From Berghia stephanieae (lineage: Eukaryota; Mollusca; Gastropoda; Nudibranchia; Aeolidiidae), in the NCBI GenBank assembly GCA_034508935.3, contig CM067446.1, forward strand, positions 20,363,238 to 20,427,237: DNA of 64,000 bases, written 5' to 3'. Shown here in pieces: positions 9,664 to 21,496 of this stretch. How positions within the stretch are numbered: the first letter of the stretch is position 1; each line of letters starts with the position of its first letter. Made by a program: the position numbers and the translations under genes. The notes below the pieces were generated by a model, which was given only the letters and a program-made list of their open reading frames with translations, was not told the origin of the DNA and did not search any database.

Positions 9664-12600
9664 AATTTGCTATTTAACTTAACTGCTGGACAAAATTATC
9701 GCGATGGTGGTGTATGGACGAATCGTTTGGTCTCAGGAAAGTGGTGAGAGGAGGGATCTAGTTGGTGACTTTGAAGTTGTAGAAACGAGATAATTTTTGT
9801 TCGTGGGTGTATGTCAACTGGTATATGGACCAACCTCTCACCTGCCAGGCGGAGGTTTGTCGTACCAAAGTGAGGTATCAAACACAACCAACCGCGTCAA
9901 ATAAATTTTTATTCTCTATTAGTCTTCTGCACCTTTTCTATTCACTCATCTGTTGTTCCCAACATAAGTGCCTGCTCACTCACTTTTCTGCTAATTAAAA
10001 ATTTCACACACATACATAGCATAAACGTTTACATTGCGTATCTCGAGTTTATGGGTGAGAATTTGGTATTCAGTTAAATGAGTGGTCAGCAATTATTGAT
10101 GTGGTAACGAACGAATGGTGTCAGGAAAGTGGTCAGAAGATCTAGGTATGAGTAATAAACGAAATTTTTTGGATAGCTCACACGGTAGAGCCACGCTCTC
10201 ACCTGCCAGGCGGAGTTGTCGTACCAATAAGGTCGCAGGTTCAAACCCCACCACCGCCGCGAAAAAAAATTTTTATTCTCTATTGTCTTCTGGCACTTTT
10301 CTATTCACTTCATATCTTGTTGTTACCAACATAAGTGCCTGCTCCACTCACTTTTCTGAATTAAAAATTCACCCCATACACCGGAGCATACTCAATGTCT
10401 CAATCGTTTCTATGTTATATGTTTGTGTTGAGAATATTGGCTATTAAGCTTAACTGCTGGTCAAAATTATTCGCGATGGTGGTGTACGAACGAATCGGTG
10501 GTCTCAGGAAGTGGGTGAGAGAGGGATCTAGTGGTGACTTTGAGTTTGAAACGAATATTTTTGTGTTCGTGGATAGCTCACACGGTAGAGCCACGCTCTC
10601 ACCTGCCAGGCGGAGTTGTCGTACCAATAAGGTCGCAGGTTCAAACCCCACCACCGCCGCGAAAAAATTTTTATTCTCTATTGTCTTCTGGCACTTTCTA
10701 TTCACTTCATATCTTGTTGTTACCAACATAAGTGCCTGCTCCACTCACTTTTCTGAATTAAAAATTCACCCCATACACCGGAGCATACTCAATGTCTCAA
10801 TCGTTTCTATGTTATATGTTTGTGTTGAGAATATTGGCTATTAAGCTTAACTGCTGGTCAAAATTATTCGCGATGGTGGTGTACGAACGAATCGGTGGTC
10901 TCAGGAAGTGGGTGAGAGAGGGATCTAGTGGTGACTTTGAGTTTGAAACGAATATTTTTGTGTTCGTGGATAGCTCACACGGTAGAGCCACGCTCTCACC
11001 TGCCAGGCGGAGTTGTCGTACCAATAAGGTCGCAGGTTCAAACCCCACCACCGCCGCGAAAAAAATTTTTATTCTCTATTGTCTTCTGGCACTTTTCTAT
11101 TCACTTCATATCTTGTTGTTACCAACATAAGTGCCTGCTCCACTCACTTTTCTGAATTAAAAATTCACCCATACACCGGAGCATACTCAATGTCTCAATC
11201 GTTTCTATGTTATATGTTTGTGTTGAGAATATTGGCTATTAAGCTTAACTGCTGGTCAAAATTATTCGCGATGGTGGTGTACGAACGAATCGGTGGTCTC
11301 AGGAAGTGGGTGAGAGAGGGATCTAGTGGTGACTTTGAGTTTGAAACGAATATTTTTGTGTCGTGGATAGCTCACACGGTAGAGCCACGCTCTCACCTGC
11401 CAGGCGGAGTTGTCGTACCAATAAGGTCGCAGGTTCAAACCCCACCACCGCCGCGAAAAAATTTTTATTCTCTATTGTCTTCTGGCACTTTCTATTCACT
11501 TCATATCTCGTTGTTACCAACATAAGTGCCTGCTCCACTCACTTTTCTGAATTAAAAATTCACCCCATACACCGAGCATAACTCAATTCTCAATCGTTTC
11601 TATGTTATATGTTTGTGTTGAGATATTGGCTATTAAGCTTAACGCTGGTCAAAATTATTCGCGATGGTGGTGTACGAACGAATCGGTGGTCTCAGGAAGT
11701 GGGTGAGAGAGGGATCTAGTGGTGACTTTGAGTTTGAAACGAATATTTTTGTGTTCGTGGATAGCTCACACGGTAGAGCCACGCTCTCACCTGCCAGGCG
11801 GAGTTGTCGTACCAATAAGGTCGCAGGTTCAAACCCACCACCGCCGCGAAAAAATTTTATTCTCTATTGTCTTCTGGCACTTTTCTATTCACTTCATATC
11901 TTGTTGTTACCAACATAAGTGCCTGCTCCACTCACTTTTCTGAATTAAAAATTCACCCCATACACCGGAGCATACTCAATGTCTCAATCGTTTCTATGTT
12001 ATATGTTTGTGTTGAGAATATTGGCTATTAAGCTAACTGCTGGTCAAAATTATTCGCGATGGTGGTGTACGAACGAATCGGTGGTCTCAGGAAGTGGGTG
12101 AGAGAGGGATCTAGTGGTGACTTTGAGTTTGAAACGAATATTTTGTGTTCGTGGATAGCTCACACGGTAGAGCCACGCTCTCACCTGCCAGGCGGAGTTG
12201 TCGTACCATAAGGTCGCAGGTTCAAACCCCACCACCGCCGCGAAAAAATTTTTTTCTCTATTGTCTTCTGGCACTTTTCTATTCACTTCATATCTGTTGT
12301 TACCAACATAAGTGCCTGCTCCACTCACTTTTCTGAATTAAAAATTCACCCCATACACCGGAGCATACTCAATGTCTCAATCGTTTCTATGTTATATGTT
12401 TGTGTTGAGAATATTGGCTATTAAGCTTAACTGCTGGTCAAAATTATTCGCGATGGTGGTGTACGAACGAATCGGTGGTCTCAGGAAGTGGGTGAGAGAG
12501 GGATCTAGTGGTGACTTTGAGTTTGAAACGAATATTTTTGTGTTCGTGGATAGCTCACACGGTAGAGCCACGCTCTCACCTGCCAGGCGGAGTTGTCGTA

Positions 12601-13895
12601 CCAATAAGGTCGCAGGTTCAAACCCCACCACCGCCGCGAAAAAATTTTTATTCTCTATTGTCTTCTGGCACTTTTCTATTCACTTCATATCTTGTTGTTA
12701 CCAACATAAGTGCCTGCTCCACTCACTTTTCCGAATTAAAAATTCACCCCATACACCGGAGCATACTCAATGTCTCAATCGTTTCTATGTTATATGTTTG
12801 TGTTGAGAATATTGGCTATTAAGCTTAACTGCTGGTCAAAATTATTCGCGATGGTGGTGTACGAACGAATCGGTGGTCTCAGGAAGTGGGTGAGAGAGGG
12901 ATCTAGTGGTGACTTTGAGTTTGAAACGAATATTTTTGTGTTCGTGGATAGCTCACACGGTAGAGCCACGCTCTCACCTGCCAGGCGGAGTTGTCGTACC
13001 AATAAGGTCGCAGGTTCAAACCCCACCACCGCCGCGAAAAAATTTTTATTCTCTATTGTCTTCTGGCACTTTTCTATTCACTTCATATCTTGTTGTTACC
13101 AACATAAGTGCCTGCTCCACTCACTTTTCTGAATTAAAAATTCACCCCATACACCGGAGCATACTCAATGTCTCAATCGTTTCTATGTTATATGTTTGTG
13201 TTGAGAATATTGGCTATTAAGCTTAACTGCTGGTCAAAATTATTCGCGATGGTGGTGTACGAACGAATCGGTGGTCTCAGGAAGTGGGTGAGAGAGGGAT
13301 CTAGTGGTGACTTTGAGTTTGAAACGAATATTTTTGTGTTCGTGGATAGCTCACACGGTAGAGCCACGCTCTCACCTGCCAGGCGGAGTTGTCGTACCAA
13401 TAAGGTCGCAGGTTCAAACCCCACCACCGCCGCGAAAAAATTTTTATTCTCTATTGTCTTCTGGCACTTTTCTATTCACTTCATATCTTGTTGTTACCAA
13501 CATAAGTGCCTGCTCCACTCACTTTTCTGAATTAAAAATTCACCCCATACACCGGAGCATACTCAATGTCTCAATCGTTTCTATGTTATATGTTTGTGTT
13601 GAGAATATTGGCTATTAAGCTTAACTGCTGGTCAAAATTATTCGCGATGGTGGTGTACGAACGAATCGGTGGTCTCAGGAAGTGGGTGAGAGAGGGATCT
13701 AGTGGTGACTTTGAGTTTGAAACGAATATTTTTGTGTTCGTGGATAGCTCACACGGTAGAGCCACGCTCTCACCTGCCAGGCGGAGTTGTCGTACCAATA
13801 AGGTCGCAGGTTCAAACCCCACCACCGCCGCGAAAAAATTTTTATTCTCTATTGTCTTCTGGCACTTTTCTATTCACTTCATATCTTGTTGTTAC
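9664..13895. repeat. Satellite array, ~398-bp monomer, ~10.6 copies
   Basis: The landmark GGATAGCTCACACGG recurs at 10171, 10571, 10968, 11365, 11759, 12153, 12548, 12946, 13344 and 13742, with spacings of 394-400 bp. The last four monomers are 398 bp and look identical; those to the left carry single-base indels. The first one and a half, next to the gap, are strongly garbled. Each monomer has a tRNA-like block (A box TAGCTCACACGG, B box GGTTCAAACCC) and a T-run. The right end stops abruptly at about 13895. Confidence 0.95.
13735..13843 (+). ncRNA. tRNA-like, putative pol III unit in a satellite monomer (example copy)
   Basis: Representative of the block present in every monomer. A box TAGCTCACACGG is at 13745-13756 and B box GGTTCAAACCC at 13809-13819, 52 bp apart. 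A TTTTT terminator-like run follows at about 13839-13843. The D arm is perfect (GCTC/GAGC), but the T stem pairs poorly and there is no matching acceptor stem, so it is not a working tRNA gene. The region between the boxes resembles a tRNA-Gly(GCC)-like anticodon arm followed by a Thr-like one. A SINE-type head trapped in a satellite is the likely origin. Transcription is inferred only. Confidence 0.5.
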
Positions 13896-14067
13896 TTCAT
13901 TCACTGCACCATGAAAAACAAAATTGAATTTATCTAGATTTCGGTTGCATGATGTGAAGAGTTTCAACTGCTTGTTGCTTCTATGATGGGTTTATTATAA
14001 TAAGTCACGTGTGAAGTACTTTCTGCCTTATTAAACTTAGCAACTGACTATTCGATCATGAATTATT

Positions 14068-14150
14068 GTTGTTTTTGTTGTTGTTGTTATTTTTTGTTGT
14101 TGTCGTTTTTGTTTGTTCTTGTTGTTGCTATTATTGCTGTTTTTTTGTAG
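14068..14150. repeat. (GTT)n-rich low-complexity tract
   Basis: Imperfect GTT/ATT run. It ends in TTTTTTTGTAG, which also serves as a plausible splice acceptor for the next feature. Confidence 0.8.
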
Positions 14151-14492
14151 ATCCAGATACCGTAATCTTATGCTGTTCTGTCCATTGCAATGTTGTGGTA
14201 AGAAGGGTTGCTTTCAAATGTTACAATATTCTCTCTTTTATTCTCTATTGTCTTCTGGCACTTTCCTACTCACTTCATCTCTAATAGTAACTGTGAGTTG
14301 TGTTGTCCATTTCAGTGGCTGGAGGATGCAGCTGTCTATCATTATCAGACTTCGCTTTTCCATTGTCTTAAGACACATTTGGGCCATCACAAACAGAATA
14401 TAACTGCATTTAAAAAAAGATTGAAAAGGAGCAAAATACTTAACATAGAATGTTTCGGGCTGAAAACCATAAAACAGCAATATTTCACATAG
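14151..14492 (+). CDS. Two possible terminal exons of an unrecognised plus-strand gene
   Basis: Candidate exon 14151-14197 lies between TTTTTTTGTAG and GTAAGAAG. Candidate exon 14313-14492 follows TCCATTTCAG and runs to a TAG stop. In the frame that stays open across both, the phases agree (phase 0 join). The readings contain ILCCSVHCNVV and WLEDAAVYHYQTSLFHCLK, then a basic stretch AFKKRLKRSK. The composition looks protein-like, but I do not recognise the family, and the small size keeps confidence low. The intron between them holds a diverged piece of the satellite monomer. Confidence 0.35.
14236..14292 (+). repeat. Isolated fragment of the satellite monomer
   Basis: TTATTCTCTATTGTCTTC and the following bases through CACTTCAT match the stretch downstream of the B box in the 398-bp monomer, with a few differences. 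It lies 340 bp outside the array. Confidence 0.7.
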
Positions 14493-15324
14493 AATTTCAT
14501 TTAATTTCTCATATACCCGTTTATCTGGATTCCTTATGAAGTATCGCTGTTTTAAATGTTTTTTTATTAAATGAAGAAGTGTTTTGAGCCCAAAATGTTT
14601 GGTGTAAACTCAAAGTAAATTGAGGCTTTTAAATTCATTTATGTTCAATGCATTTTTCAATACGACAAGACATGATAGTTTTGTTTTCAGATTTAATCAT
14701 TGTCAATCATAAGATGATCTGACTTTGACTTTAAAATACACTCAGACCAGACAAATAAACAAAATGGATTTGCTCTTGGAACTACTTCTGTTCTCTGTTT
14801 GAACTATTCCTCTTCATTGTCTTTTTTCATGGTAGCTTCTGTTAATAATTTTATGAGTATAAATATTCTGGCCTACATTGCCTATTTTCTGGTTCTGAAA
14901 TGACTTCAAAGTGTTGCATGTGCCGTAAAATAAAATGAAAGAATCATTAAAAGCGCCTCAATTGTTGTTTTTTTCAATGTCAAGAGAATGTGAGTCTCAA
15001 TCAACGGTGGAAATACATTGATTGGCTCCTTCAAGTTTTTATACTCTCTTTATTCAATCCACACATATTTCAATTTCAAGCTGTTCAGTGTTTAATCCCC
15101 TTTTTTTAAAAAATCTTTTTACTATTCTTCTACAAGGGATTTTCATTCTAGCCAGCATGTCAAGGATATGTACAGGAGAAGGAGATGGGTAAGGTGAGTT
15201 GGGTTGGGTTTTTTTCTCATAAATTGATTCTGCTTATAAACCAATCCATATTCATTTGTCAACCTAATGGACAGTACTAAAATAGTTAAATATTCATTAC
15301 AGACTTTTGCTCTCAAGAAAATAC
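14493..15324. other. Intergenic, nothing recognised
   Basis: AT-rich sequence without convincing exons or repeat matches. The missing upstream exons of TECPR1 were looked for here and not found. Confidence 0.4.
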
Positions 15325-16718
15325 CATAACTGTGACCCATTGTCTCAAATTGGAATTAAGTCGGGATAGACTTGTCCCCAGAAAATACCATATCTGTGAC
15401 CCATTCTCTCAAATCAAAATTATGTCGGGATAGACTTGTCCCTAGACGTGAATTTAGAATTTAAATTATAAGAAATATGAAGTTCTAGCCTATTGTAATT
15501 GAAAAAATTGTTTACTTGAGCTTTTACTTGTAAAGCGCTTTTTAGCACATTTAGTGACTTTTCACTATACAAAAGCTCAAGTAAAATTGTTTACAGTCTC
15601 CTTCTTAAGGATTATTAACAGTTAAGCCTAAGTTTCATTTTTGTAACCCACCCTCTCAAAGCAGTATTAAGTCTGGAGGGCCCGGGTGCTGGAAATTGGT
15701 TTTTTAGTGACAGATGTGATACTGGGGGTTAATATACGATTTCTTACACTCTTGCTTTTTGGAGTTCTGGACTTTTTCCCAACCGCTGCACGATTGCGCA
15801 TTGGAAACGAACTTCGATTTCCAAAATGCAAGAGTGCAAGAAATCTATTATTCTACCCCTCAATCCATTTTGATTTCTTCATCTTTGAGTAAAAGACATT
15901 TTCAAAAATATTTAAATGATACTCCTTTTTTCAAAAATCTAATTTTAGTGAAATTCAACGTTTGATAATTTGACGTCACAAATTATTATTGTAAACTTGG
16001 TATCATTAAGTGTTACTATTTAAAGAGAGGGATGGAATAATATCTATTATTCCATTGGAAAACCCTATCATTTCTTATTAAATACGTAATCGTTAAATAA
16101 TGCTTTGAACGCGTTGAATAAAAATCTTATTCAATGTTTGCAGAATATTTTCGCACATTTTTTTGGTGTTAAATAAGGTGTAAAAGACATTTGATTGGCA
16201 ATTATAAATAATCTTTTGGTGCGCATGAATACCAATCCAATGTATTTCTTTTTTGGGTCAAATTGTCATTCAAGCACATGGAGAAAGATTCAAATTATGG
16301 TGAATAGAATTACTAATACCATACAATTTGGTTACGAAATACCTAATAATCTTACATGGAGGGTGGAATAAACATATTCTTTCATATCTTTGTATTTATT
16401 AAATGCGTTATATTTTTATCGTGCAATAACACATACTCGCAAGCTCGTTGTGTTATTGGGCACTATAAAAATAACTCGTTTAATAAATACAAAGAGATGA
16501 AAGATCATACATTCTTCGTGGACAAAGAACAAGTACAATTTCATTTCTTAAATTATTAAAAACCCAATGTTCCTATTTCTTCTAACTGTAATTCTAAATT
16601 CACGGCATTATTCACCCTGACATAAAACCGTTTTGAGATGGTGAGTCACGTTTGTGGCTATAAAATCCACCTCATAGTTCATCTTGACATAATACCGCTT
16701 GAGACAACGGGTCCCTAT
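15325..16718. mobile_element. Non-autonomous element with long, internally duplicated inverted repeats
   Basis: The left end (about 15325-15470) has two tandem copies of a ~65-bp unit (core GACCCATTCTCTCAAA, then AAGTCGGGATAGACTTG), followed by CGTGAATTTAGAATT. The right end (about 16583-16718) is the same arrangement inverted: two units with TCATCTTGACATAATACCG and CCTGACATAAAACCG, preceded by AATTCTAAATTCACGGC. A partial extra unit lies at 15645-15690. The interior has a small hairpin (CTTGAGCTTTT...AAAAGCTCAAG) at about 15518-15590 and no transposase. Edges are approximate, and no clear target duplication was found. Confidence 0.6.
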
Positions 16719-16992
16719 AGAAGGAATGAAATTGACGTCATACAGCATTTTGTTATTGTTTTTGGACAGCCATTTTTGAAATTACTTCTCACTAAATTGT
16801 ATCAATCGGACTACATGTTGTGAGTATTTTACCTAAATGCATAAAGTCAATTAATAGTTAATGAGGAGTAGGTGGTAGATGAGATAAAAATGGATCAAAA
16901 AGCAATTTCATAAACTATAATTATATGAATGTTTATTTACCTTAACACTGTCAAATCACTGATTTCTTTAATTTGTACACAGCTGCTGTTTT

Positions 16993-16997
16993 CTCTA

Positions 16998-17049
<52 letters not shown>

Positions 17050-17074
17050 TCTCTCTCTCTCTCTCTCTCTCTCT
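16993..17074. repeat. (CT)n microsatellite
   Basis: CT run with two interruptions. It lies immediately before the acceptor of the first visible TECPR1 exon and probably forms part of that intron's pyrimidine-rich end. Confidence 0.9.
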
Positions 17075-17126
17075 GTTTTTTGTTGTTTTTTTTTTGTTTT
17101 TTTTACTCACTTATTTTATGTCCCAG

Positions 17127-20100
17127 AACCTGTCGCCTGAACACTCAGGGTCCGTGGATGTCAGCGGGTTCTCTAAGCCTCCATGACATCTCCATCCAAG
17201 TGGACCCAGTGACCTCCAGCAGTGCCGCCATTGTACTTTGGGCTGTTGGGACCAATGGGGATGTTCTGTGCCGCTGTGGTGTAACCAAGGACAATCCTCT
17301 GGTAAAGTTTGAATGACTACCCCTCCCTCCTGCCCCCTCCACCTGCCTCCATCTGATATTATGTTTGGGTTAATCAGATTGACATTGAAAGCTAAAATGC
17401 TCAGAATTAGAATTTGGTTGTTTTTTGTTGTTGTTGTTGTTGTTAATGTTGTGGGTATTCGCCTCAACTAATTTGTTTCAACTTCATAATTTTCACTTTA
17501 ATTCAGATTTCAATTTCAGTATTTGGTTCAGCCTGTATAATAATACTGTCGTGAAATTTAATAAACAAAAATTAATATAACAACTTCAAAAAAGAACAAA
17601 ATACCAAACGCAGAATGTTTTGAACTCAAACCTCTTCTTCAGCCAACAACAAAACCTTTAATAGACACCTTGGTTTTGCCCAGACTCTGTCTTGGATCCA
17701 TACATTAGGAGAAGAGGTGCACATATTTTAAGATAAAAACTAAACGAAGATGTTGAAATTTTTTTCCTTTTCATCATGCCTGTGTGATTGTGTCATGTGG
17801 ATGTGGGCTTGAATGCATCTGAGGGTTCCTTTTAGCCGTCGTTGGCATTCGTGTGACACTCTGGGTGGTCTCCTGCTTGACAATTATATTTCTGTTGTTT
17901 ACTTGAACAAGTTGCCTTTGTTTTGTTTTCTATAATGCGACTATGACAAGTTTTGCAGTCACTGATGAATTCTAAATCTGTTTTACTGTTATGTACCATC
18001 TTTGTTTTTATGGGGTGGTGCAAACACCTACAGACCTCTAAGACCAATTTACCCAAGCCTTTGTTATCTTTTACTTGTGAAAACCAATTTTTTTTATAAG
18101 CTTGACTGTCACATACTGACTTACAAAACAATTCAATTAAAGGCTCATAAGTTCTTGACAGTCCATTGAAAAAAAAAAGAGAAAAAACTTTTATATTTTG
18201 CGTTATCCACTAAATGTGCTTAAAACACTTCACAAATAGTCCCAAGTCATCAGCAACATTTAACATGTATAACTAGACATGATGCCTGTAAGGTGCTTTA
18301 GCAATTTTTTTTTTTTTTTTTTTAATCAAACACCACTGCAACTGCCAAACACTCATTTACATCTGAGTATGGTGAGAAGATATTAGTAAAGATCCTTTTT
18401 CAAGGACTCAACTTTACACTGCCACAGTGGGACTCGATCTAGGGACATGCAAGTCAGATGCAGAATGTCATACCGCAAATTCACAAAGGCAGGTTGGGTC
18501 ATGCAAATGACAATGATTGAATATTCCTGTTATATATATCTTTTTTTCCTCTTTCCACGCAGGGCCAAAGTTGGATTCATATTCCGACATACCTGGACAA
18601 GCCTTTTGTTTCCATTTCCGTAGGAGGTGGATGGAGAGTATGGGGTATTGCTGGGGATGGCTCTACTTGGTACCGGTCAGGGGTCAGTCAGTACAGTCCA
18701 GCAGGTGAGTTTGTGTTTCGTAATTATAGTCATTTAAATACATAAACATATTTATAGTTAATAGATTTTGCTATATCCACGAGAGGAGTTTGCTTAACAA
18801 GAAAAGTGAACCTTATATGTTTTTATTTTATGCCTTTTTATGATTGCTAATTTTTATTATTAATCATTAAAACCATATACAGTGATCTCTGTTTATAATC
18901 ACTTCGGCAGCAAGCACGATCCAGCTATAAGCTCACTCAGAGTGCGAAATATTTTTTTTTCAATATAAGTTTACCCTTTTATAAGCTTGCTCATCCAAAA
19001 GGACTCTGTTTTTTATGTTCAACTTTAATCAGTTTTTTTTAAAAACAAATACAAGAAAGAAAAAAAAACATCCCAAAAAATCAGCCTTCCTCGACAGGCA
19101 AGCCGATTTGGGATTTAAAAAAAAAAAATTCTTGTATTCTTCTTTCTTGCTTTGTCTGGCACTGTCTCATACACACTTTTTCAGATATTGAAGTTTAACC
19201 TACAAATGTTGAAATGCTATTTATTTTTTAGGTAAATGCTGGCTCCAAGTTGTTGAACCTCCCCCTGGTAATGGCATTCTGAGACAAGTGTCTGCAGGAT
19301 CCACTGCTGTCTGGGCTGTCGATACAGAGGGTGAGATGCTCTTTCAAAAAATGAATCGCTGTTTTTTTAATTATTATCATTGTGTTATGTGATTATTACA
19401 ATGTGACCCATCGTTCCAATATGGATTTATGTCAGGGTGACTTAGATGCTGAGAATTTTGAATATAGTAAAAAGTACAAACTGCATTAAGTTAATAAGTT
19501 TTATTAAGAGCTATAGGTATATAGTTTCTTTCAAATTCTAATTTCTTATATCTTGTCATGTAAACTTTTAGATTACTTTTTGGAGTTTTGATCCATGTCA
19601 ACATATACCGTTTTGAGTTGAGAGTCAGAAATGAGGTTGTACTGTTTTCATTCAATTAAAAATATATAATAAGAATTGAATAAAGGTGATCAAAGCAACT
19701 GAAGGAAAAAATACAAAACTTTTACCAATTCTGTAGTTACCACAATTTTTTATGTTTTATTTTATTTGTTTTTTGGGGGTTTTTTTGTGGTGGTTTATAT
19801 TTCTGTAGTGGTAGTCGGTTTCTACCCAATGGGGTTGAAACCCTCCTCCTTCCAATAGGGGATACCGGACACCTGTATCTAGCGGCGTCATTTGCTTTTT
19901 GTTTTGTTGTTGTTGTTGCTCAGAAATATTAAAAGTAATGCATTGAGTGAAATAGTAACCATGATGATAGCTTTTATATTTAGCAGAAGTAGAGCTTTAG
20001 CCTGATATGGATATGGTCCTTTTGATACATTCTGTACGTTTATGACAATTTTTTATTCAATTTTGTTTCAAGCCTCTTTTTTTATTATGTTGATATTTGT

Positions 20101-21411
20101 GTAAAAACAACTTGAAATCTTGTACCTCAGTTTTCTCGAAACACTCTGGGTTTGTAATATGATTTTTGATCATATTTTGCGTTTAATCCCATCTTGCTAC
20201 AATACTTTGTGTCACTTGACTTTGTTTTTTAATAATTAGAGAGAAAAAAGAAAAAAACAAAAAACTTGAGCTTTTGAAACAAAAATAACTTGAGCTTTTA
20301 TATCACGCAACATCCACCAAATTAAATGTGCTTAAAGAGCTTTAGAAAAGGTCCAACAGCAACATGTAACATGTAGAATGAGACACAAGACGCCTGTTGG
20401 GCGATATTACAATTTTTTACTGACAGAGACAATGCTGTTCATGGCTAGTACTCGTCTTACATCTGAGTTTGGTGAGAGTTTGAGTAAAGAGCCTTTTCCA
20501 AGGACTCAACTATGCACCTTCCAATCCAAAAGCGAGTGTCATACCACAAGACCACATAGAAGAGAAGACATGAACATATATAAGTATGCATATGAGGTAA
20601 TATGCCGAAAGGTAATTTTCATTAAGTTTTGACACTGTGTTGCTCAGCGATTGATATGGTGTCTTGTCTTGACATGAACATATATAAGTATACATATGAG
20701 GCTGTGCAGAAAGGGAATTTTCCTAACGTTTTGACACTGTGTTGCTTAGCGATAAGGTGTCTTGTCTTGTCGCAAAAGTCATGCAGTGTTTAGTGGGATG
20801 AGTGTCTGGATGGACAACAGTGATCATGGAAAAATGCTGGTCCTGAAATGTGTTTTGTTTTCACTCAACTCAGGAGTGAATGAATTCCTGACTTCAGGTT
20901 TGTAAGAGTTTTAGTTCAAAAAGGACGCCTAACAGGTGACTGGTATTGTATGAAATGGTAATATGGTTTCATATGGTCTGTGGAAATGAGCCATACAAAT
21001 ATTCATATTTTTCTGTTTTTATTTAATTGACATTATTGTAAGTACTTTTAAAAGTGTTTTTAAGTACATCATTTTTTGAAGAGTAATAAAATTGATCTAG
21101 CTTTCATCAACTTCTCTAGGATAAATTAAAAATAAAAAAATAAATAAACTGAGAGTGAGAGGTTTCACCAAAAGGAAAGTGGGAATAATTTTTCAAGATG
21201 ATGAAAAAAGTATGGGCATAGTTGTCAACACATTTTTCACACTTTGAGAAGATATTCTTGCGACTCATTTGGTGTCAAACCTTCGGTTTTGGATATTGTT
21301 TTCTTATTTATGTCAAACATTTTGTGAATTTTTAGTACTGAATGAAAATGACTATCTATCGTTCTACTTATAATTATATTTTTAGTAATATTTTAAAACA
21401 CCAACAGATAT

Positions 21412-21496
<85 letters not shown>

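Noticed and set aside
10415-13825. Repeated minus-strand ORFs with GFEPATLLVRQLRLAGE
   Set aside because: This is the reverse reading of the tRNA-like B box (GGTTCAAACCC) and its flank, a well-known spurious peptide; it repeats only because the satellite does.
10171-13843. Cluster of working tRNA genes
   Set aside because: A and B boxes are present, but the acceptor and T stems do not pair.
9664-13895. CRISPR-like array
   Set aside because: The whole 398-bp unit is conserved, with no short repeat/variable spacer structure, and the genome is eukaryotic.
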